Positions 23,537-31,932 of a stretch of DNA of 64,000 nt are shown one piece after another (positions within the stretch are counted from its first letter, which is position 1; the number at the start of each line of letters is the position of its first letter). Both the position numbers and the translations under genes were made by a program. Source of the DNA: Dehalococcoidia bacterium (GTDB lineage: Bacteria > Chloroflexota > Dehalococcoidia > Lucifugimonadales > UBA3495); contig JAJEIA010000118.1 in the NCBI GenBank assembly GCA_022823505.1, forward strand, positions 1 to 64,000, read 5' to 3'. The notes below the pieces were generated by a model. That model was not told the DNA's origin and ran no database searches. It saw only the letters and a list, made by a program, of their open reading frames with translations.

Positions 23537-23851
23537 TCAGGCGATCAGTTCGCTGATGAGGAACTTGGGCTCGATGTCGGTGAAGTTCTTGACGTCGCCG
23601 ACCAACTCGCGGCCGTGGGTCTTGAAACCCTCATGCACGCCGTCCACGTCGTTGAAGAAGAGGTAGCCGACGGCGGTGTACATCGGCGGCGCGTTGGGGT
23701 CGGTGTCGGAGATGCCCTTTTCCACGTTGTAGTAACGCATGCCGAAGGTGGTCAGGCGCTCCTGCACCAGGGGCATGTGCGTGTTGCAGTAGTAGTCGAA
23801 GTCGAAGGACTTGCCCTCTTCGTTCTCGTAGAAAACGGTTACTTTGATCAT
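23537..23851 (-). CDS. EthD family protein
   Basis: 104 residues starting MIKVTVFYENEEGKSFDFDYYCNTHMPLVQERL; the track start at 24061 is rejected because AGGAG lies 9 nt before the ATG at 23851 and the extension runs through a repeat. EthD proteins are ferredoxin-like alpha/beta barrel dimers first found in ether-degradation clusters; the HMPL segment and the FxxxGxR pattern fit. It lies downstream of the SDR gene on the same strand. Confidence 0.85.
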   Translation of the reverse strand: MIKVTVFYENEEGKSFDFDYYCNTHMPLVQERLTTFGMRYYNVEKGISDTDPNAPPMYTAVGYLFFNDVDGVHEGFKTHGRELVGDVKNFTDIEPKFLISELIA

Positions 23852-23874
23852 TGCGGGTTCTCCTGAAGGGACGT

Positions 23875-23900
23875 GGATTCCCGCTTTCGCGGGAATGACG
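23875..23900. repeat. GGATTCCCGCTTTCGCGGGAATGACG repeat
   Basis: Short interspersed hairpin (ATTCCCGC-TTTC-GCGGGAAT). A close copy, GGATTCCCGCTTTCGCGGGGGATGACG, is at 51161-51187. This type of repeat is widespread across bacterial genomes. Confidence 0.7.
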
Positions 23901-23969
23901 ATTGAAGGCTGGGAATGGTGGCCAAGTTGGAATGGTGGACAAGATCGGTCAGTGGTAGCAGGGGACCGG

Positions 23970-24773
23970 CTAGTGGTAAACGTTGGTGCCGGACCCGCCG
24001 CCGGCCGCGATGGTCTCGCCGCTGATGGCGATGCTGCGGGGAGAGGCGAAAAAGGCCACAACCCACGCGAGTTCCTCGGCGTCGACGATGCGCCGGGTGG
24101 AGTTGCGGGAGGCGACGCGACGCTCGATCTCCTCGACGGTGGTGCCTTCGCGCGCGGCCTGTTCGGCGTACATGGGGCCGCTGCGCTCGGTCCGCGTGGT
24201 GCCGGGATGGACCAGGTTGACGCAGACTCCGTCGCCGCCCAATTCCTCGGCCAGGTACTTGGTCAGGTTGGACAATCCCGAGTTGCGGACGCCGGCGCTC
24301 AGGTTACCCTCCGCCCGGCGTGCCGACAGGCCCCCAACGTTCACGATGCGACCCCAACCCTGTTGCTGCATATACGGCGCAACGGCGCGGGCGCAACGCA
24401 GGTAGCCCATGACCTTGGTGTCCAGGTCCAGCATCACGTCCTCGTCGCGGATTTCGGCCAGCGACCCTCGGGCGAGGCCACCGGGCGCGGCGGCGTTGTT
24501 CACCAGGATGTCGATGCGTCCGCCCAGGGCCTCGGCTGCCTGGGCAACCATGGCGTTCACCTGGTCGGTGCTGGTCATGTCGGAAACGATGGGTACTATC
24601 TTCCCGCCCGTTTCACCCGCGATATCCTCCGCCGATTCGGACAGGGTATCCGCGTATCGTCCCGTGATCACGACGCTGCAGCCATCGGCGGACAGAACCC
24701 GGGCCACCGCCTTGCCAATGCCGCGACTGCCCCCGGTAACGATTGCCGTCTTGCCGTCAAGTTGCAGATCCAT
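23970..24773 (-). CDS. Short-chain dehydrogenase/reductase with altered active site
   Basis: 267 residues from the ATG at 24773 (GGGAGG 7 nt upstream; track start 24803 rejected). The cofactor motif TGGSRGIGKAVARVL is at about residues 13-27 and NNAAAPGG follows. The catalytic stretch reads SARRAEGNLSAGVRNSGLSNLTKYLAEEL: where the family has YxxxK the aligned residues appear to be Ala and Asn, so the usual Tyr and Lys are missing. It may be non-catalytic or use another residue. It sits downstream of rplL on the same strand. Confidence 0.85.
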   Translation of the reverse strand: MDLQLDGKTAIVTGGSRGIGKAVARVLSADGCSVVITGRYADTLSESAEDIAGETGGKIVPIVSDMTSTDQVNAMVAQAAEALGGRIDILVNNAAAPGGLARGSLAEIRDEDVMLDLDTKVMGYLRCARAVAPYMQQQGWGRIVNVGGLSARRAEGNLSAGVRNSGLSNLTKYLAEELGGDGVCVNLVHPGTTRTERSGPMYAEQAAREGTTVEEIERRVASRNSTRRIVDAEELAWVVAFFASPRSIAISGETIAAGGGSGTNVYH

Positions 24774-24822
24774 GCTGGAGCCTCCCGGTTGAACTGGCGG
24801 CATTGTACACCAGGCAAACGAT

Positions 24823-24851
24823 CAGGGGGCAGGCACCAGGCCCGCCCCCTG
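24823..24851 (-). terminator. Stem-loop after rplL
   Basis: CAGGGGGC and GCCCCCTG arms flank a 13-base loop 33 bases past the rplL stop. There is no T-run, so it is a weak or factor-assisted terminator candidate. Confidence 0.45.
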
Positions 24852-24883
24852 TATCACGTGACGCGCGTTGATTCGGGTGCGGG

Positions 24884-25276
24884 TCAGGCGACCTGCACCG
24901 TGGCTCCAGCCTCTTCCAGCTTGGCCTTGATGCTGTCAGCGTCTTCCTTGTTCACGCCCTCGCGGACGCGGGCCGGGGCCGCTTCCACCAGCTCCTTGGC
25001 CTCGCGCAGGCCGAGGTCGGTGACCTCGCGGACGGCCTTGATGACGTTGATCTTGTTGGCGCCGAAGTCGGCCAGGGTGATGGTGAACTCGGTCTGCTCG
25101 TCACCGCCGGCGGACGGAGCGTCATCGGTCACCACGCCGGCAGCCGGAGCAGCGGCAACCGCCACGGGGGCGGCCGCAGAGACGCCAAACTCTTCCTCAA
25201 TGGCCTTGACCAGATCGGCCAGGTCCATCACGCTCATGCCCTTGATCGCGTCGAGAACTTCCTGATTCACTGCCAT
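24884..25276 (-). CDS. rplL: Ribosomal protein L7/L12
   Basis: 130 residues. N-terminal dimerisation region ([27 protein letters not shown]), Ala-rich hinge, and C-terminal domain [45 protein letters not shown], which contacts elongation factors. Last gene of the ribosomal run; rpoB, which follows rplL in most bacteria, is not here. Confidence 0.97.
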   Translation of the reverse strand: MAVNQEVLDAIKGMSVMDLADLVKAIEEEFGVSAAAPVAVAAAPAAGVVTDDAPSAGGDEQTEFTITLADFGANKINVIKAVREVTDLGLREAKELVEAAPARVREGVNKEDADSIKAKLEEAGATVQVA

Positions 25277-25326
25277 GGTTGATGCCTCCTGATGGTTGTT
25301 TGCGATTGGACCGGGTGTGATTGTCG

Positions 25327-25866
25327 CTATTCCGCAGCTTCTGCGGGCTGCAGCTGTTCGATCCTGGCCTGCAGGACGTAGGCCAGACTGCTGATGGTGG
25401 CGTTGAGCACGCTGGCCAGACCGTAGAGCGGTGACTGCATGGTGCCCAACAGTTGGGCCACGAGGATGGGTCGGGGCGGCAAATCTGCCAACCGCGAAAC
25501 GTCCGCGGGCTGCATGGCCTCGCCCTGGCCCACCACCGCACCGTGTACGGCGAGAGTGCCGGCGCTGGCCTGGGCTGCCTGGTTGACCGCCTTGGCGATT
25601 GTGGCCGCATCATCGTAGCCCAGCGCGATGGCGGTCTGGCCGGTTATGACATCCTTCAGTTGGGGTATCTCCGCGGCATCCGCAGCGCGGCTCAGCAGGT
25701 TGTTCTTCACCACGACGAATTCGACGCCGCCGTCGCGCATTCTGCGCCGGAGGTCCACCATCTGGTTGGCGTTCATGCCGGAGTAGCCGGTGGAAATAAC
25801 AATGGAACTGCGTTCCAGCTTGTCCTTCAGCTCGGCTACTCGGTCGATTTTTTCCTGAGTTGGCAA
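25327..25866 (-). CDS. rplJ: Ribosomal protein L10
   Basis: 179 residues. Stalk-base protein that binds 23S rRNA and anchors L7/L12 dimers. The N-terminus [62 protein letters not shown] is typical, and the C-terminal helix carries the L12-binding region. A recognisable L10 leader with a terminator-like hairpin precedes it, so autogenous regulation by L10(L12)n is expected. Confidence 0.96.
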   Translation of the reverse strand: MPTQEKIDRVAELKDKLERSSIVISTGYSGMNANQMVDLRRRMRDGGVEFVVVKNNLLSRAADAAEIPQLKDVITGQTAIALGYDDAATIAKAVNQAAQASAGTLAVHGAVVGQGEAMQPADVSRLADLPPRPILVAQLLGTMQSPLYGLASVLNATISSLAYVLQARIEQLQPAEAAE

Positions 25867-25890
25867 GGTCTGCTCCTGGATATAACGGTC

Positions 25891-25924
25891 AAAAGAAAGC
25901 CCGCGCTCCGAGACGAGGCGCGGG
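25891..25924 (-). terminator. Attenuator hairpin of the L10 leader
   Basis: On the minus strand CCCGCGC-CTCGTCTCGGA-GCGCGGG is followed by CTTTCTTTT, about 25 nt upstream of the rplJ start. It fits a leader attenuator that limits transcription into rplJL. Confidence 0.7.
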
Positions 25925-26073
25925 TGTTGTCACTCACCGCAGTTGGGCGGTGGGCAGCGATGATCCACGTCGACGCCGGGTCAAACCGGCGCAGGGCCTC
26001 GGCGGGCGGTTGAAACCACCATTATTCCCGTGGGAACCCGCTGTCTCGGGCAGGGTGACAATATTCTGATGTG
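25891..26073 (-). ncRNA. Ribosomal protein L10 leader
   Basis: Lies in the 264-base gap between rplA and rplJ. The kink-turn signature of L10 leaders is visible on the minus strand: GAGACAGCGGG pairs with CCCGCCGAGG across an internal stem-loop, as in the Bacillus element. It starts near the promoter at 26080-26108 and ends in the hairpin at 25891-25924. In the known mechanism L10-L12 binds the kink-turn and shifts folding to the terminator. Confidence 0.75.
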
Positions 26074-26079
26074 TGAGTC

Positions 26080-26108
26080 AGTCTAGCATCCCCTCCGGGG
26101 ATTGGCAA
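26080..26108 (-). promoter_or_regulatory. Promoter of the L10 leader-rplJ-rplL unit
   Basis: TTGCCA (rc 26103-26108), a 17-base spacer and TAGACT (rc 26080-26085) on the minus strand, just inside the rplA-rplJ gap. Confidence 0.5.
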
Positions 26109-26130
26109 CGGTGGGATACTGGCCAGAAGC

Positions 26131-26844
26131 TTACTCCGGCTTCATCCCCTGGAGTGTCCCCACGTCCACCGAGAGGCCGGGCCCCATGGACGAGGTGATG
26201 TAGGCCGACTTGATAAAAGCGCCCTTGACTGCGTCCGGGCGCTCGCGCATGACGGAGTCCATGAACACGGTCAGGTTGTCCATCAGCGCGTCGGTCTCGA
26301 ACGAGGACTTGCCGAACTGGCCATGGATGATGGCGGTGCGGTCGGTGCGAAACTCCAGGCGTCCGGCCTTGGACTCCTGGATAACGCGGGGGAGATCACG
26401 GGCCGGCACGAGCGTGCCAGTGCGGGGGTTGGGCATCAGGCCGCGACGGCCCAGGACCCGACCCAGCCGGCCGATCTTGGACATGATCTCCGGGACCGCC
26501 AACCCCACGTCAAATTCGACCCAGCCGCTTTCGACCTGGGCGATCAGGTCATCGTCGCCCACGTAGTCGGCGCCGGCCTGGCGGGCGATGTCGGCGGCCT
26601 CGCCGTTGGCGAACACCAGCACGCGCACCTGCTTCCCCAGGCCGTGGGGCAGGACGGTGACGCCGCGAACCTGCTGCTCAGCGTGACGAACGTCGGCGTT
26701 GGTGCGGAGATGTACCTCAATGGTCTCGTCAAACTTGGCGGTGGAGAGCTCCTTCACCAGGTCGATGGCTTCTCGCGGCTGGTAAACGCTGTCCTCCGGA
26801 ACACGCTCGGCAACGGCGTTGTAGCGGCGGCTGTGCTTGGGCAT
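26131..26844 (-). CDS. rplA: Ribosomal protein L1
   Basis: 237 residues, normal length. L1-stalk protein of the large subunit. Segments typical of L1 are FDETIEVHLRTNADVRHAEQQVRGVTVLPHGLGKQVRVLVFA, GRLGRVLGRRGLMPNPRTGTLV and KAGRLEFRTDRTAIIHGQFGKSSF. It follows rplK on the same strand with a 47-base gap. Confidence 0.97.
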   Translation of the reverse strand: MPKHSRRYNAVAERVPEDSVYQPREAIDLVKELSTAKFDETIEVHLRTNADVRHAEQQVRGVTVLPHGLGKQVRVLVFANGEAADIARQAGADYVGDDDLIAQVESGWVEFDVGLAVPEIMSKIGRLGRVLGRRGLMPNPRTGTLVPARDLPRVIQESKAGRLEFRTDRTAIIHGQFGKSSFETDALMDNLTVFMDSVMRERPDAVKGAFIKSAYITSSMGPGLSVDVGTLQGMKPE

Positions 26845-26891
26845 TTTCGATTCTCCCTGGTAGCGTTTCGGGGAACTGGACCGCGACGGCG

Positions 26892-27320
26892 TCAGTCGTC
26901 CTCGACCGTAATGCCCATGCTGCGGGCGGTGCCGGCGATGATGTTCATGGCCTGTTCGACGGAGTTGGCGTTGAGGTCTTTCAGTTTTTCCTCGGCGATG
27001 CCGCGGAGGACGTCGCTGGGGATGGTAACGCCGATGGGCGTCCGCGCATCGCCCTGTCCCTTCTCGATACCGGCGGCGCGGCGCAGCAGGTCCGACGCGG
27101 GGGGCGTGCGGGTGACGAAGGTGAACGACCGGTCCTGGTACACCGTGAGGTGAACGGGCACGATGGTGCCGGACTGGCTGCCGGTGCGTTCGTTGTACTC
27201 CTTGACGAAGGCCATGATGTTGACGCCGTGCTGACCCAGCGCCGGACCAACGGGCGGCGCGGGGGTAGCCTTGCCAGCTTCCAGCTGGAGCTTGATGACG
27301 GCGAGTACTTTCTTTGCCAC
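26892..27320 (-). CDS. rplK: Ribosomal protein L11
   Basis: 142 residues from GTG with GGAGG 7 nt upstream. Binds the GTPase-associated region of 23S rRNA. Typical segments: [84 protein letters not shown]. Confidence 0.97.
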   Translation of the reverse strand: MAKKVLAVIKLQLEAGKATPAPPVGPALGQHGVNIMAFVKEYNERTGSQSGTIVPVHLTVYQDRSFTFVTRTPPASDLLRRAAGIEKGQGDARTPIGVTIPSDVLRGIAEEKLKDLNANSVEQAMNIIAGTARSMGITVEDD

Positions 27321-27385
27321 TGATGGCCTCCGGTTGTCCTGATTCTAAAGTGCGGGGGGCGGCGCGGGGTTATCGGGAATTGGGA

Positions 27386-27946
27386 TCAGGCCTTTTCGAC
27401 CTGGGTGAAGTCCAACTCGACCGGGGTTTCGCGACCGAAAACGGAGATCAGCACGGTGACCTGTCCCCGGTGTTCGTCGACTTCCTCGACGCGGCCGAGC
27501 ATGTCGGCGAAGGGGCCCTCGGAAATCCGCACCGTGTCTCCCTGTACCATGCCGATGACGGCGCGCGGCTCGCCCGAGGCGACGCGGTCCAGGATGTCAT
27601 CGACCTCGCGATCGTCCAGAGGAACCGGACGCGGGCGATCCCCGCCCTCTTCCTCGGCCGAAATGAAGCCCGTGACGCCGGTGGTGTTTCGTACCAGGAA
27701 CCAGGCCTCGTCGTCCATCACCATCTGGACGAGGATGTAACCCGGGAACAACTTGCGGCGCTGCTTGGTGCGCTCGCCCTTGTTGCGGGTGATTTCGTCC
27801 TCGGCCGGCACCTCGACCCGGGTGATCCGGTCGTCCATGCCCAGGCTCTGTCGGCGCAGGTCAAGGTTGCGCTTGACCATGTCCTCCTGGCCCGTATAGG
27901 TGTGGACGATGTACCAGCGCAGGTCGGCGGGATGCGTTGTGGTCAT
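27386..27946 (-). CDS. nusG: Transcription termination/antitermination protein NusG
   Basis: 186 residues. NGN domain (WYIVHTYTGQEDMVKRNLDLR...LFPGYILVQMVMDDEAWFLVRNTTGVTGFI) and C-terminal KOW domain (GDTVRISEGPFADMLGRVEEVDEHRGQVTVLISVFGRETPVELDFTQVEKA). It binds RNA polymerase and couples with Rho or ribosome. A short inserted acidic stretch (EEEGGDRPRPVP) follows the NGN domain. Confidence 0.97.
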   Translation of the reverse strand: MTTTHPADLRWYIVHTYTGQEDMVKRNLDLRRQSLGMDDRITRVEVPAEDEITRNKGERTKQRRKLFPGYILVQMVMDDEAWFLVRNTTGVTGFISAEEEGGDRPRPVPLDDREVDDILDRVASGEPRAVIGMVQGDTVRISEGPFADMLGRVEEVDEHRGQVTVLISVFGRETPVELDFTQVEKA

Positions 27947-28073
27947 GGTTTCAATCTCAATGGGCGGAACCGGAACGGCCTGGTCTGAAAGCCGGCGACT
28001 CCATGCGGGGCCGGCTTCAGGAGCGGCTCCGGAAATCCGGGCGCGAGTTGCGGGCGAACCGGAGCCTGACGGG

Positions 28074-28328
28074 TCAGAATGGAAGCTGACGCAGGCCGAT
28101 GACGAAACTCATGCCGAAGTCGAAAACCCGGTCCAGCAGGCCGAGGAAGAAGCCCATTATCACGGCCAGAATGATGACGATGACCGTGAGGCGGGCCGTC
28201 TCTTCCTTGGTCGGCCAGACCGACTTCCGCAACTCGGAGGCGGTTTCACGCAGGAAGCCGATCGGGCCGACTCTCCCCACGGCGCGGGGAGAGATCGGCG
28301 ACGGTCGCCGGGTTGATGCGCGGGCCAC
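28074..28328 (-). CDS. secE: Preprotein translocase subunit SecE
   Basis: 84 residues from GTG. Basic N-terminus, amphipathic segment FLRETASELRKSVWPTKEETARLTVIVIILAVIMGFFLGLLDRVFDFGM with the conserved WPT-E and a single membrane helix. Stabilises SecY in the membrane. It starts seven bases after rpmG and precedes nusG, the usual order. Confidence 0.95.
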   Translation of the reverse strand: MARASTRRPSPISPRAVGRVGPIGFLRETASELRKSVWPTKEETARLTVIVIILAVIMGFFLGLLDRVFDFGMSFVIGLRQLPF

Positions 28329-28334
28329 AGGCCG

Positions 28335-28505
28335 CTACCTCACTTCCCGGTGGACCTGATGGCCACGGCAACGGCTGCAGTACTTCCGCAACTCCATGCG
28401 GCTGGTGTGGCTGCGGCGGTTCTTGATGGTCGAGTAGTTGCGCTCGCGGCAGTCGGTGCACTGCAACGTGATTACCTGCCGGGCGTCGGTGGACTTGCGC
28501 GCCAT
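28335..28505 (-). CDS. rpmG: Ribosomal protein L33
   Basis: 56 residues from the ATG at 28505 with GGAG overlapping the end of tuf; the track start at 28562 lies inside tuf and is rejected. Four zinc-ligand cysteines are present: CTDC near residue 15-18 and CSRC near 43-46, so this is the zinc-binding form. Confidence 0.95.
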   Translation of the reverse strand: MARKSTDARQVITLQCTDCRERNYSTIKNRRSHTSRMELRKYCSRCRGHQVHREVR

Positions 28506-28509
28506 GGGA

Positions 28510-29694
28510 TCACTCCAGCAATCGGGTGAACACGCCGGCGCCGACGGTGCGGCCGCCCTCACGGATGGCGAACCGAAGTCCTTCCTCCACGGCGATCGGC
28601 GTGATCAGGTTCACGGTCATGGTGATGTTGTCACCGGGCATTACCATCTCGACACCGTCGGGAAGAGCGATCTCGCCGGTGATGTCGCTGGTGCGGATGT
28701 AGAACTGGGGCTTGTAGCCGGTGAAGAAGGGGGTGTGGCGACCGCCTTCCGCCTGGCTCAGCACGTATACCTCGGCCTCGGCCTTGCGGTAGGGGCGCAT
28801 GGAGCCGGGAGCAACCAGGACCTGGCCGCGCTCGACCTCGTCGCGGTCCACGCCGCGGAGCAGGACACCGACGGCGTCGCCGGCCTCGGTGGTGTCGAGC
28901 AGCTTATGGAACATTTCCAGGCCGGTGGCAACGGTCTTGCGGACGTCGCCGGAGCGGATGATTTCCACTTCCTGTCCGACGTTCAGCTGGCCACGCTCAA
29001 CGCGGCCGGTGACCACGGTGCCGCGGCCCTTGATGCCGAAGACGTCTTCGATGGGCATCAGGAACGGCTGGTCGGTGACGCGGGAGGGCTGCGGGATGTA
29101 GTCGTCCATGGTGGCGACCAATTCCCGAACCTGCTCCATGGCGTCGGCGTCGCCTTCCAGCGCCTTCAGGCCGCTGACGCGAACGATGGGGGTGTCGTCG
29201 CCGGGGAAGTCGTAGGTGCTGAGCAACTCACGCACTTCGAGCTCCACCAGTTCCAGCAACTCTTCGTCGTCCATCATGTCGACCTTGTTCAGGGCCACGA
29301 CGATGGAGGGCACTTCGACCTGGCGCGCCAACAGGATGTGCTCCCGGGTCTGGGGCATGGGGCCGTCGGGAGCGGACACGACCAGGACCGCACCGTCCAT
29401 CTGGGCGGCGCCGGTGATCATGTTCTTGATGTAGTCGGCGTGGCCGGGGCAGTCAACGTGGGCGTAGTGCCGGTTCGCGGTCTCGTATTCCACGTGGGCG
29501 ATGGCGATGGTGATACCGCGGGCCCGTTCTTCCGGCGCGTTGTCGATGCTGTCGAAACTGCGGAAGCTGGCGTTATTCTCCTGGGCCAGCACGCTGGTGA
29601 TGGCGGCGGTCAGGGTGGTCTTGCCGTGGTCAACGTGACCGATGGTTCCCACGTTGACGTGGGGCTTGGAACGGTCGAAGACTTGCTTAGCCAT
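28510..29694 (-). CDS. tuf: Elongation factor Tu
   Basis: 394 residues. GTPase that brings aminoacyl-tRNA to the ribosome. G1 [11 protein letters not shown] (about 19-29), switch [10 protein letters not shown] (about 81-88), NKVD (about 136-139), and domains II/III with [13 protein letters not shown] and [10 protein letters not shown] are intact. It is preceded by three tRNA genes and followed by rpmG, a conserved arrangement. Confidence 0.98.
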   Translation of the reverse strand: MAKQVFDRSKPHVNVGTIGHVDHGKTTLTAAITSVLAQENNASFRSFDSIDNAPEERARGITIAIAHVEYETANRHYAHVDCPGHADYIKNMITGAAQMDGAVLVVSAPDGPMPQTREHILLARQVEVPSIVVALNKVDMMDDEELLELVELEVRELLSTYDFPGDDTPIVRVSGLKALEGDADAMEQVRELVATMDDYIPQPSRVTDQPFLMPIEDVFGIKGRGTVVTGRVERGQLNVGQEVEIIRSGDVRKTVATGLEMFHKLLDTTEAGDAVGVLLRGVDRDEVERGQVLVAPGSMRPYRKAEAEVYVLSQAEGGRHTPFFTGYKPQFYIRTSDITGEIALPDGVEMVMPGDNITMTVNLITPIAVEEGLRFAIREGGRTVGAGVFTRLLE

Positions 29695-29775
29695 GGTGGC
29701 GGGTTACTCCTTGCTCCTTGTTGGTGGTTCCTTGGTTCCGGCCCGCGGGATGCCCCTGCGGGTTGCTGACGCCGG

Positions 29776-29850
29776 TGGAGCCCAAGGGCGGAATCGAACC
29801 GCCGACCCCGTTCTTACCAAGAACGTGCTCTACCTCTGAGCTACTTGGGC
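29776..29850 (-). tRNA. tRNA-Thr (GGT)
   Basis: On the minus strand GCCCAAG...CTTGGGC forms the acceptor stem, the T-arm reads GGCGGTTCGATTCCGCC, and the anticodon arm CGTTC-TTGGTAA-GAACG gives anticodon GGT. The 3' CCA is encoded. It lies about 80 bases upstream of tuf. Confidence 0.95.
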
Positions 29851-29875
29851 GCGTGGGATGTTGATTTCGATCAGG

Positions 29876-29963
29876 TGGTGGAGGGGGCAGGATTCGAACC
29901 TGCGAAGCCCGTCAGGGCGCCAGATTTACAGTCTGGTGGCTTTAACCACTCACCCACCCCTCC
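29876..29963 (-). tRNA. tRNA-Tyr (GTA)
   Basis: Acceptor stem GGAGGGG/CCCCTCC, anticodon arm CCAGA-CTGTAAA-TCTGG with anticodon GTA, a long class II variable arm and T-arm GCAGGTTCGAATCCTGC. CCA is encoded. Confidence 0.95.
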
Positions 29964-30009
29964 ATTTGTTCACTCCCGGACGGATGGTCCAGTTGCGTCG
30001 ATATAATTT

Positions 30010-30085
30010 TGGAGCCCCAGAGGGGACTCGAACCCCTAACCTGCCGATTACAAATCGGCTGCGCTGCCAATTGCGCCACCGGGGC
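30010..30085 (-). tRNA. tRNA-Thr (TGT)
   Basis: Acceptor stem GCCCCGG/CTGGGGC, anticodon arm GCCGA-TTTGTAA-TCGGC with anticodon TGT, T-arm AGGGGTTCGAGTCCCCT, encoded CCA. First tRNA of the Thr-Tyr-Thr-tuf unit. Confidence 0.95.
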
Positions 30086-30134
30086 GCGGGGTTGGCTCCG
30101 TTGAGCCCGACCGGCGGAAACCGCGTAATACGCT

Positions 30135-30160
30135 AAAAAAGCCCCGGCAACTTCCGGGGC
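30135..30160 (-). terminator. Intrinsic terminator upstream of the tRNA-tuf unit
   Basis: On the minus strand GCCCCGG-AAGTTG-CCGGGGC followed by TTTTTT. It is about 240 bases past the glutamine synthetase-like stop, and also lies between a candidate promoter and tRNA-Thr, so it could act as terminator or attenuator. Confidence 0.8.
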
Positions 30161-30186
30161 CTTCCGGTTTTCGCCAATCGCTAAAT

Positions 30187-30215
30187 AGGTTACGCAACAC
30201 CGTCGAAATTGTCAA
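30187..30215 (-). promoter_or_regulatory. Candidate promoter of the tRNA-tuf unit
   Basis: TTGACA (rc 30210-30215), 17-base spacer and TAACCT (rc 30187-30192) on the minus strand. The -35 is consensus and the -10 weak. Transcripts from it would cross the hairpin at 30135-30160 before tRNA-Thr. Confidence 0.45.
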
Positions 30216-30400
30216 TGCTATTCGGTCATTTGTAACTGCTCATAGTCCCGCGAGTGGCCCCGCCGCGGTGGCCATGATACGTCCGGTACCGGGCCGCCAC
30301 AAGCACCGAGTGCCAGCAAGCGCGAACACCGCCAACGGCTCCGTGCCATGTGGCAATGCTGTCGTCAAGGGTGCGTTCAACCGTCGATTTGTGATGGAGA

Positions 30401-31798
30401 TCAAATGCGTTCAAAGTAGCGAATCCGTTCCCAATCCGTGACCGCGCGCCGATAGGCTTCGGCCTCAGTCGAGAAGAAGTGCGCGTAGTGTGTCACTACG
30501 TCAGCGCCGAAGGCCGATCGTGCCAGCTCGCTGCGCTCGAAACTCACGATGGCCTCTTCCAGGCTCGTTGGCAGCAGCGCCGCTTCCTGTGCCGAGTAGA
30601 CGTCGCCGAGATATGCCGGGGGCGGCTCAATGCGCTGCTCGATGCCGGCCAACCCGGATGCGGCCACCGCCGCGTAGGCGAGATACGGATTGACGTCTGC
30701 TCCCGGTATCCGGCACTCGATGCGCAGGCTGGGTCCGGCGCCCACAATCCGGAAGCCTGCGGTGCGGTTGTCGGGGGACCAGGCCAGAGCCGTGGGCGCC
30801 CAGCTTCCCGCCTGGAACCGCTTGTATGAGTTCACGGTGGGCGCGTAACAGACCATCAGCTCCGGCGCATACCGCATCCATCCGCCCAGGAACCACCGAA
30901 ACTCCTCAGAGCAGGCAATTCCGGCCAGATTACCCTCCCCCGGGAAGGCGTTGACCATCTCGCCGTCCTTCTCCCGCCACAGGCTGACGTGGAGGTGCGA
31001 GCTGGAGCCGGCCTGGGCCGCGTCCGGCTTGGCCATGAAGGTGACACTGCATCCGAGCTGGTCCGAAATCTCCTTGACGGCCTGCTTCAACACCACGTGC
31101 CGGTCCGCCATTTCCATCATGGGTGCGTAGCGGACGTTGAGCTCGTGCTGCCCTCGTCCGAACTCGCCCTTGGTAGACTCAACGGGAACCCCGGATGCCG
31201 CCAGGTTGCGGCGGAATGCGCCGTTCAGGTCCTCGGTGCGGGCCGCCTGCAGCAGGTGGTAGTCCTCGATGTACCATCCGGCCTCCGGCAAGTTCCGGTA
31301 CGCGCCCCTGGCCGCCTCCATATAGGACACGCGAAACTGGTAGTACTCCAGCTCGGAGCCGGCCATGGCCTGAAAACCGTTGGCTGCCAACCGTTCCAGC
31401 TGATAGCGCAGGATGGAACGGGGAGCCACGGCAACCGGCCGGTGGTCAGCCTGCAGTTCCGCATCGCATAGCACCAGCGCAGTGCGATCCAGCCACGCCA
31501 GCCGGCGCATCGTTGCCAGGTCCGGCGCGAGGTGCACGTCCCCGTAACCAAGGTCCCAGTTGGAAAACTCGTACCCGGGAACGGGCTCCATTTCCATGTC
31601 AACGGTGAACAGGTAGTCGCAGACGTGGGTGCCGCCCACATCGGTCAGGAAAAACGAAGCGTCCAGGCGTTTGCCGAGCAGACGCCCGTAGAGGTCCGGG
31701 AACGCCAGGATTACGGTGTCAATCGAGCCGTCGGCAACTGCCGATTTCAATCCGGCGACATCCAGCATCCCCGGAACTCGCGGGTCCTGCACTGGCAC
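30401..31798 (-). CDS. Glutamine synthetase-family ligase (PuuA/GlnT-like)
   Basis: 465 residues from GTG (GGAGG 8 nt upstream). ATP-dependent amide ligase fold. Active-site segments visible: GSELEYYQF, GQHELNVRYAP, AGSSSHLHVSLW, NSYKRFQAGSWAPTALAWSPDNRTAGFRIVG and RIECRIPGADVNPYLAYAAVAASGLAGIE. The long N-terminal region and these variants resemble gamma-glutamylpolyamine synthetase and related enzymes more than housekeeping GlnA; the adenylylation-loop region is not typical. It is inserted between the tRNA-Thr/Tyr/Thr cluster and tRNA-Gly. Confidence 0.88.
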   Translation of the reverse strand: MPVQDPRVPGMLDVAGLKSAVADGSIDTVILAFPDLYGRLLGKRLDASFFLTDVGGTHVCDYLFTVDMEMEPVPGYEFSNWDLGYGDVHLAPDLATMRRLAWLDRTALVLCDAELQADHRPVAVAPRSILRYQLERLAANGFQAMAGSELEYYQFRVSYMEAARGAYRNLPEAGWYIEDYHLLQAARTEDLNGAFRRNLAASGVPVESTKGEFGRGQHELNVRYAPMMEMADRHVVLKQAVKEISDQLGCSVTFMAKPDAAQAGSSSHLHVSLWREKDGEMVNAFPGEGNLAGIACSEEFRWFLGGWMRYAPELMVCYAPTVNSYKRFQAGSWAPTALAWSPDNRTAGFRIVGAGPSLRIECRIPGADVNPYLAYAAVAASGLAGIEQRIEPPPAYLGDVYSAQEAALLPTSLEEAIVSFERSELARSAFGADVVTHYAHFFSTEAEAYRRAVTDWERIRYFERI

Positions 31799-31915
31799 GG
31801 TTGCTGCCTCCGGCTTGCCCTTCGTTCAGGCTTGCGGCGCATGGTTCGTGGCGGCACTACCCCGCGGCGGCGTTGCTAGGGCGAGCGGTGCGCCGGTCGC
31901 GCTTCTGACATGGGT

Positions 31916-31921
31916 TATAAT
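31916..31921 (+). promoter_or_regulatory. -10 element of tRNA-Gly
   Basis: A consensus TATAAT 11 bases before the tRNA gene. No good -35 hexamer is seen at the usual distance. Confidence 0.5.
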
Positions 31922-31932
31922 GGTATTACTGA

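Larger units (their letters stand above)
30086..30400. other. Intergenic stretch between the glutamine synthetase-like gene and the tRNA-tuf unit
   Basis: It holds a terminator (30135-30160) and a candidate promoter (30187-30215), both on the minus strand. The track ORF at 30226-30414 has no family character or good ribosome site. I see nothing else. Confidence 0.6.

Noticed and set aside
28000-28080. tRNA-Trp gene near secE
   Set aside because: Some genomes carry tRNA-Trp between rpmG/tuf and secE, but I find no tRNA fold in this gap or in the one at 28329-28334.
28438-29769. 443-aa plus-strand ORF opposite tuf
   Set aside because: It mirrors EF-Tu codon use and has a low-complexity composition. 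EF-Tu on the minus strand is unambiguous.
30226-30414. 62-aa minus-strand ORF downstream of the glutamine synthetase-like gene
   Set aside because: It overlaps the promoter-terminator region, has a weak start and no family character.
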